A stretch of DNA of 64,000 nt from Ecdyonurus torrentis (lineage: Eukaryota > Arthropoda > Insecta > Ephemeroptera > Heptageniidae): assembly GCA_949318235.1 (NCBI GenBank), contig OX439129.1, positions 806,001-870,000 of the forward strand. Direction: 5' to 3'. Made by a program: the position numbers and the translations under genes. The notes below the pieces were generated by a model, which saw nothing but the letters and a program-made list of their open reading frames with translations, was not told the DNA's origin and ran no database searches. The first letter of the stretch is position 1. Each line of letters starts with the position of its first letter. Shown piece by piece: positions 63,175-64,000 of this stretch.

Positions 63175-64000
63175 AGATAGAAAGTTGCGGTTATAAAATA
63201 AAGTGATGCAAAACGCTCTATAGTTTTAAATTCACCTCTAGAAACAAATTTGAGAAAAATAATTTTTCCAAAAAAATTGTGTTTTTCAGTTTCTGAAAAC
63301 GATTTTTGATGATATCTCAGAAACTAATAATGCTACAGACTTACGGTTTGAACTGAAATGTATCACTTTGAAATGTCTTATAAAAAGTTTATAACACTTA
63401 AGTCGCAAAAATTAAAACTTTCTCAGTTTTTGAGAATTTTCGTATTTTCTTACCGAAGTCTATAGCATTGTAGCCCATATGAAGAAAAAAAAAGTTTGTA
63501 ACTCGAGTTCTAATTGAGATGGAAAGTTGTGGTTTTGAAATAAAGTGATGCAAAACGCTCTATAGTACTAAATTCACCTATAGAAACAAAATTAATAAAA
63601 AAAAATTTTCGAAAAAAATTGTGTTTTTCAGATTCTGAAAACGATTTTTGATGATATCTCAGAAACTAATAATGCTACAGACTTACGGTTTGAACTGAAA
63701 TGTATCACTTTGAAATGCCTTATGAAAAGTTTTATAACACTTTAGTCGCAAAAACTAAAACTTTCTTAGTATTTGAGAATTTTCGAATTTTCTTACCGAA
63801 GTTTATAGCATTGTAGCCCATATGAAGAAAAAAAAAGTTTGTAACACGAGTTCTAATTGAGATATAAAGTTGTGGTTTTGAAATAAAGTGATGCAAAACA
63901 CTCTATAGTACTAAATTCACCTCTATAAACAAAATTGAGAAAAACAAAATTTCGAAAAAAATTGTGTTTTTCAGATTCTGAAAACGATTTTTGATGATAT
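63175..64000 (+). repeat. 12-mer HOR copy 2, cut by the window edge: A2 E C
   Basis: Starts are 63175 A2, 63517 E and 63860 C, the last truncated after 141 bp. The offset from the preceding copy is 4105 bp. The array clearly continues beyond the window. Confidence 0.88.

Larger units (their letters stand above)
1..64000 (+). repeat. Satellite DNA array, 342-bp monomer, about 187 copies
   Basis: Every part of the window is a head-to-tail copy of one AT-rich monomer, usually 342 bp (range 330-344). I placed monomer boundaries at the 'agat' that follows the 'gagttctaattg' or 'gagttccaattg' end. All copies have the same orientation and no unique DNA lies between them. Motifs present in nearly all copies include aaagtgatgcaaaac, ctcagaaactaataatg, ctatagcattgtagccc and gtttgtaactcgagtt. 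Copies differ by scattered substitutions and small indels that define nine classes (A, A2, B, C, D, D2, E, F, G). Such arrays are typical of centromeric or pericentromeric heterochromatin in eukaryotes. That location is inferred, because the window never reaches an edge of the array. There is no gene anywhere in the window. Confidence 0.98.

Noticed and set aside
1..64000. CRISPR array (regular repeats)
   Set aside because: The repeats are 342 bp, directly adjoining, with no unique spacers and no cas genes.
1..64000. Telomeric repeats, tRNA genes or transposon ends
   Set aside because: No short telomere-type repeat, no cloverleaf with A and B boxes, and no terminal inverted repeats or target-site duplications were seen. 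All differences between monomers are substitutions or small indels.
1..64000. AATAAA polyadenylation signals and tttttcag acceptor-like sites in every monomer
   Set aside because: Both are expected in DNA that is about 71% A+T, and there is no coding sequence for them to serve.
1..64000. Bacterial or phage origin
   Set aside because: There are no coding sequences, ribosome-binding sites or operons in 64 kb; long tandem satellites of this kind are a eukaryotic feature.

Overview
The whole window is one uninterrupted satellite-DNA array. I split it by hand into 187 complete monomers plus a 141-bp partial one at the right edge (63860-64000). All lie head to tail in the same orientation. The usual monomer is 342 bp; the observed range is 330-344 bp. 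I see no gene, RNA gene, transposon, CRISPR array, inversion or unique spacer on either strand. One counted monomer (2053-2393) is about 29% G+C, with 8 CpG against about 7 expected, so CpG is not depleted. A long AT-rich array with a monomer of about two nucleosomes and no CpG decay fits pericentromeric or centromeric heterochromatin of a eukaryote with little cytosine methylation. An insect or other invertebrate is my best guess, but the species and satellite family are not identifiable from the sequence alone.

I sorted monomers into nine classes by their first ~25 bases: A (agatagaaagttgcggtttt), A2 (agatagaaagttgcggttat), B (agattgaaag), C (agatataaag), D (agatgtaaagtcgtgg), D2 (agatgtaaagttgtgg then ttttaaaa), E (agatggaaag), F (agatgtaaagttgtgg then tttttg) and G (agatgtaaagttgtgg then ttttgaaa). 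By hand count there are 30 A, 12 A2, 17 B, 22 C, 16 D, 11 D2, 45 E, 27 F and 8 G. The class strings show higher-order repeats (HORs) whose unit changes along the array: an 8-mer x2 (1711-7180), an 11-mer x3 (7181-18414), a 7-mer x2 overlapping it (17068-21813), an 11-mer followed by a one-monomer-shorter copy (20788-27630), a 16-mer x2 (27631-38558), a 6-mer x2 (41979-46080), a 5-mer with a partial second copy (48815-51552), a 4-mer x2 (56334-59069) and the start of a 12-mer repeat (59070-64000). Two blocks recur far away at constant offset: 36162-40609 at 51886-56333, and 40952-43687 at 60097-62832.

At a finer scale the 342-bp monomer appears to be a decayed dimer. A ~156-bp half and a ~186-bp half share the same order of motifs, and each carries a short perfect dyad at the matching place. 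The likely history is an old duplication making the 342-bp unit, diversification into classes, then repeated unequal exchange that made, shortened and fused HOR units. Hybrid monomers and shared indels mark that exchange. No function can be assigned from sequence beyond a probable structural, heterochromatic role.
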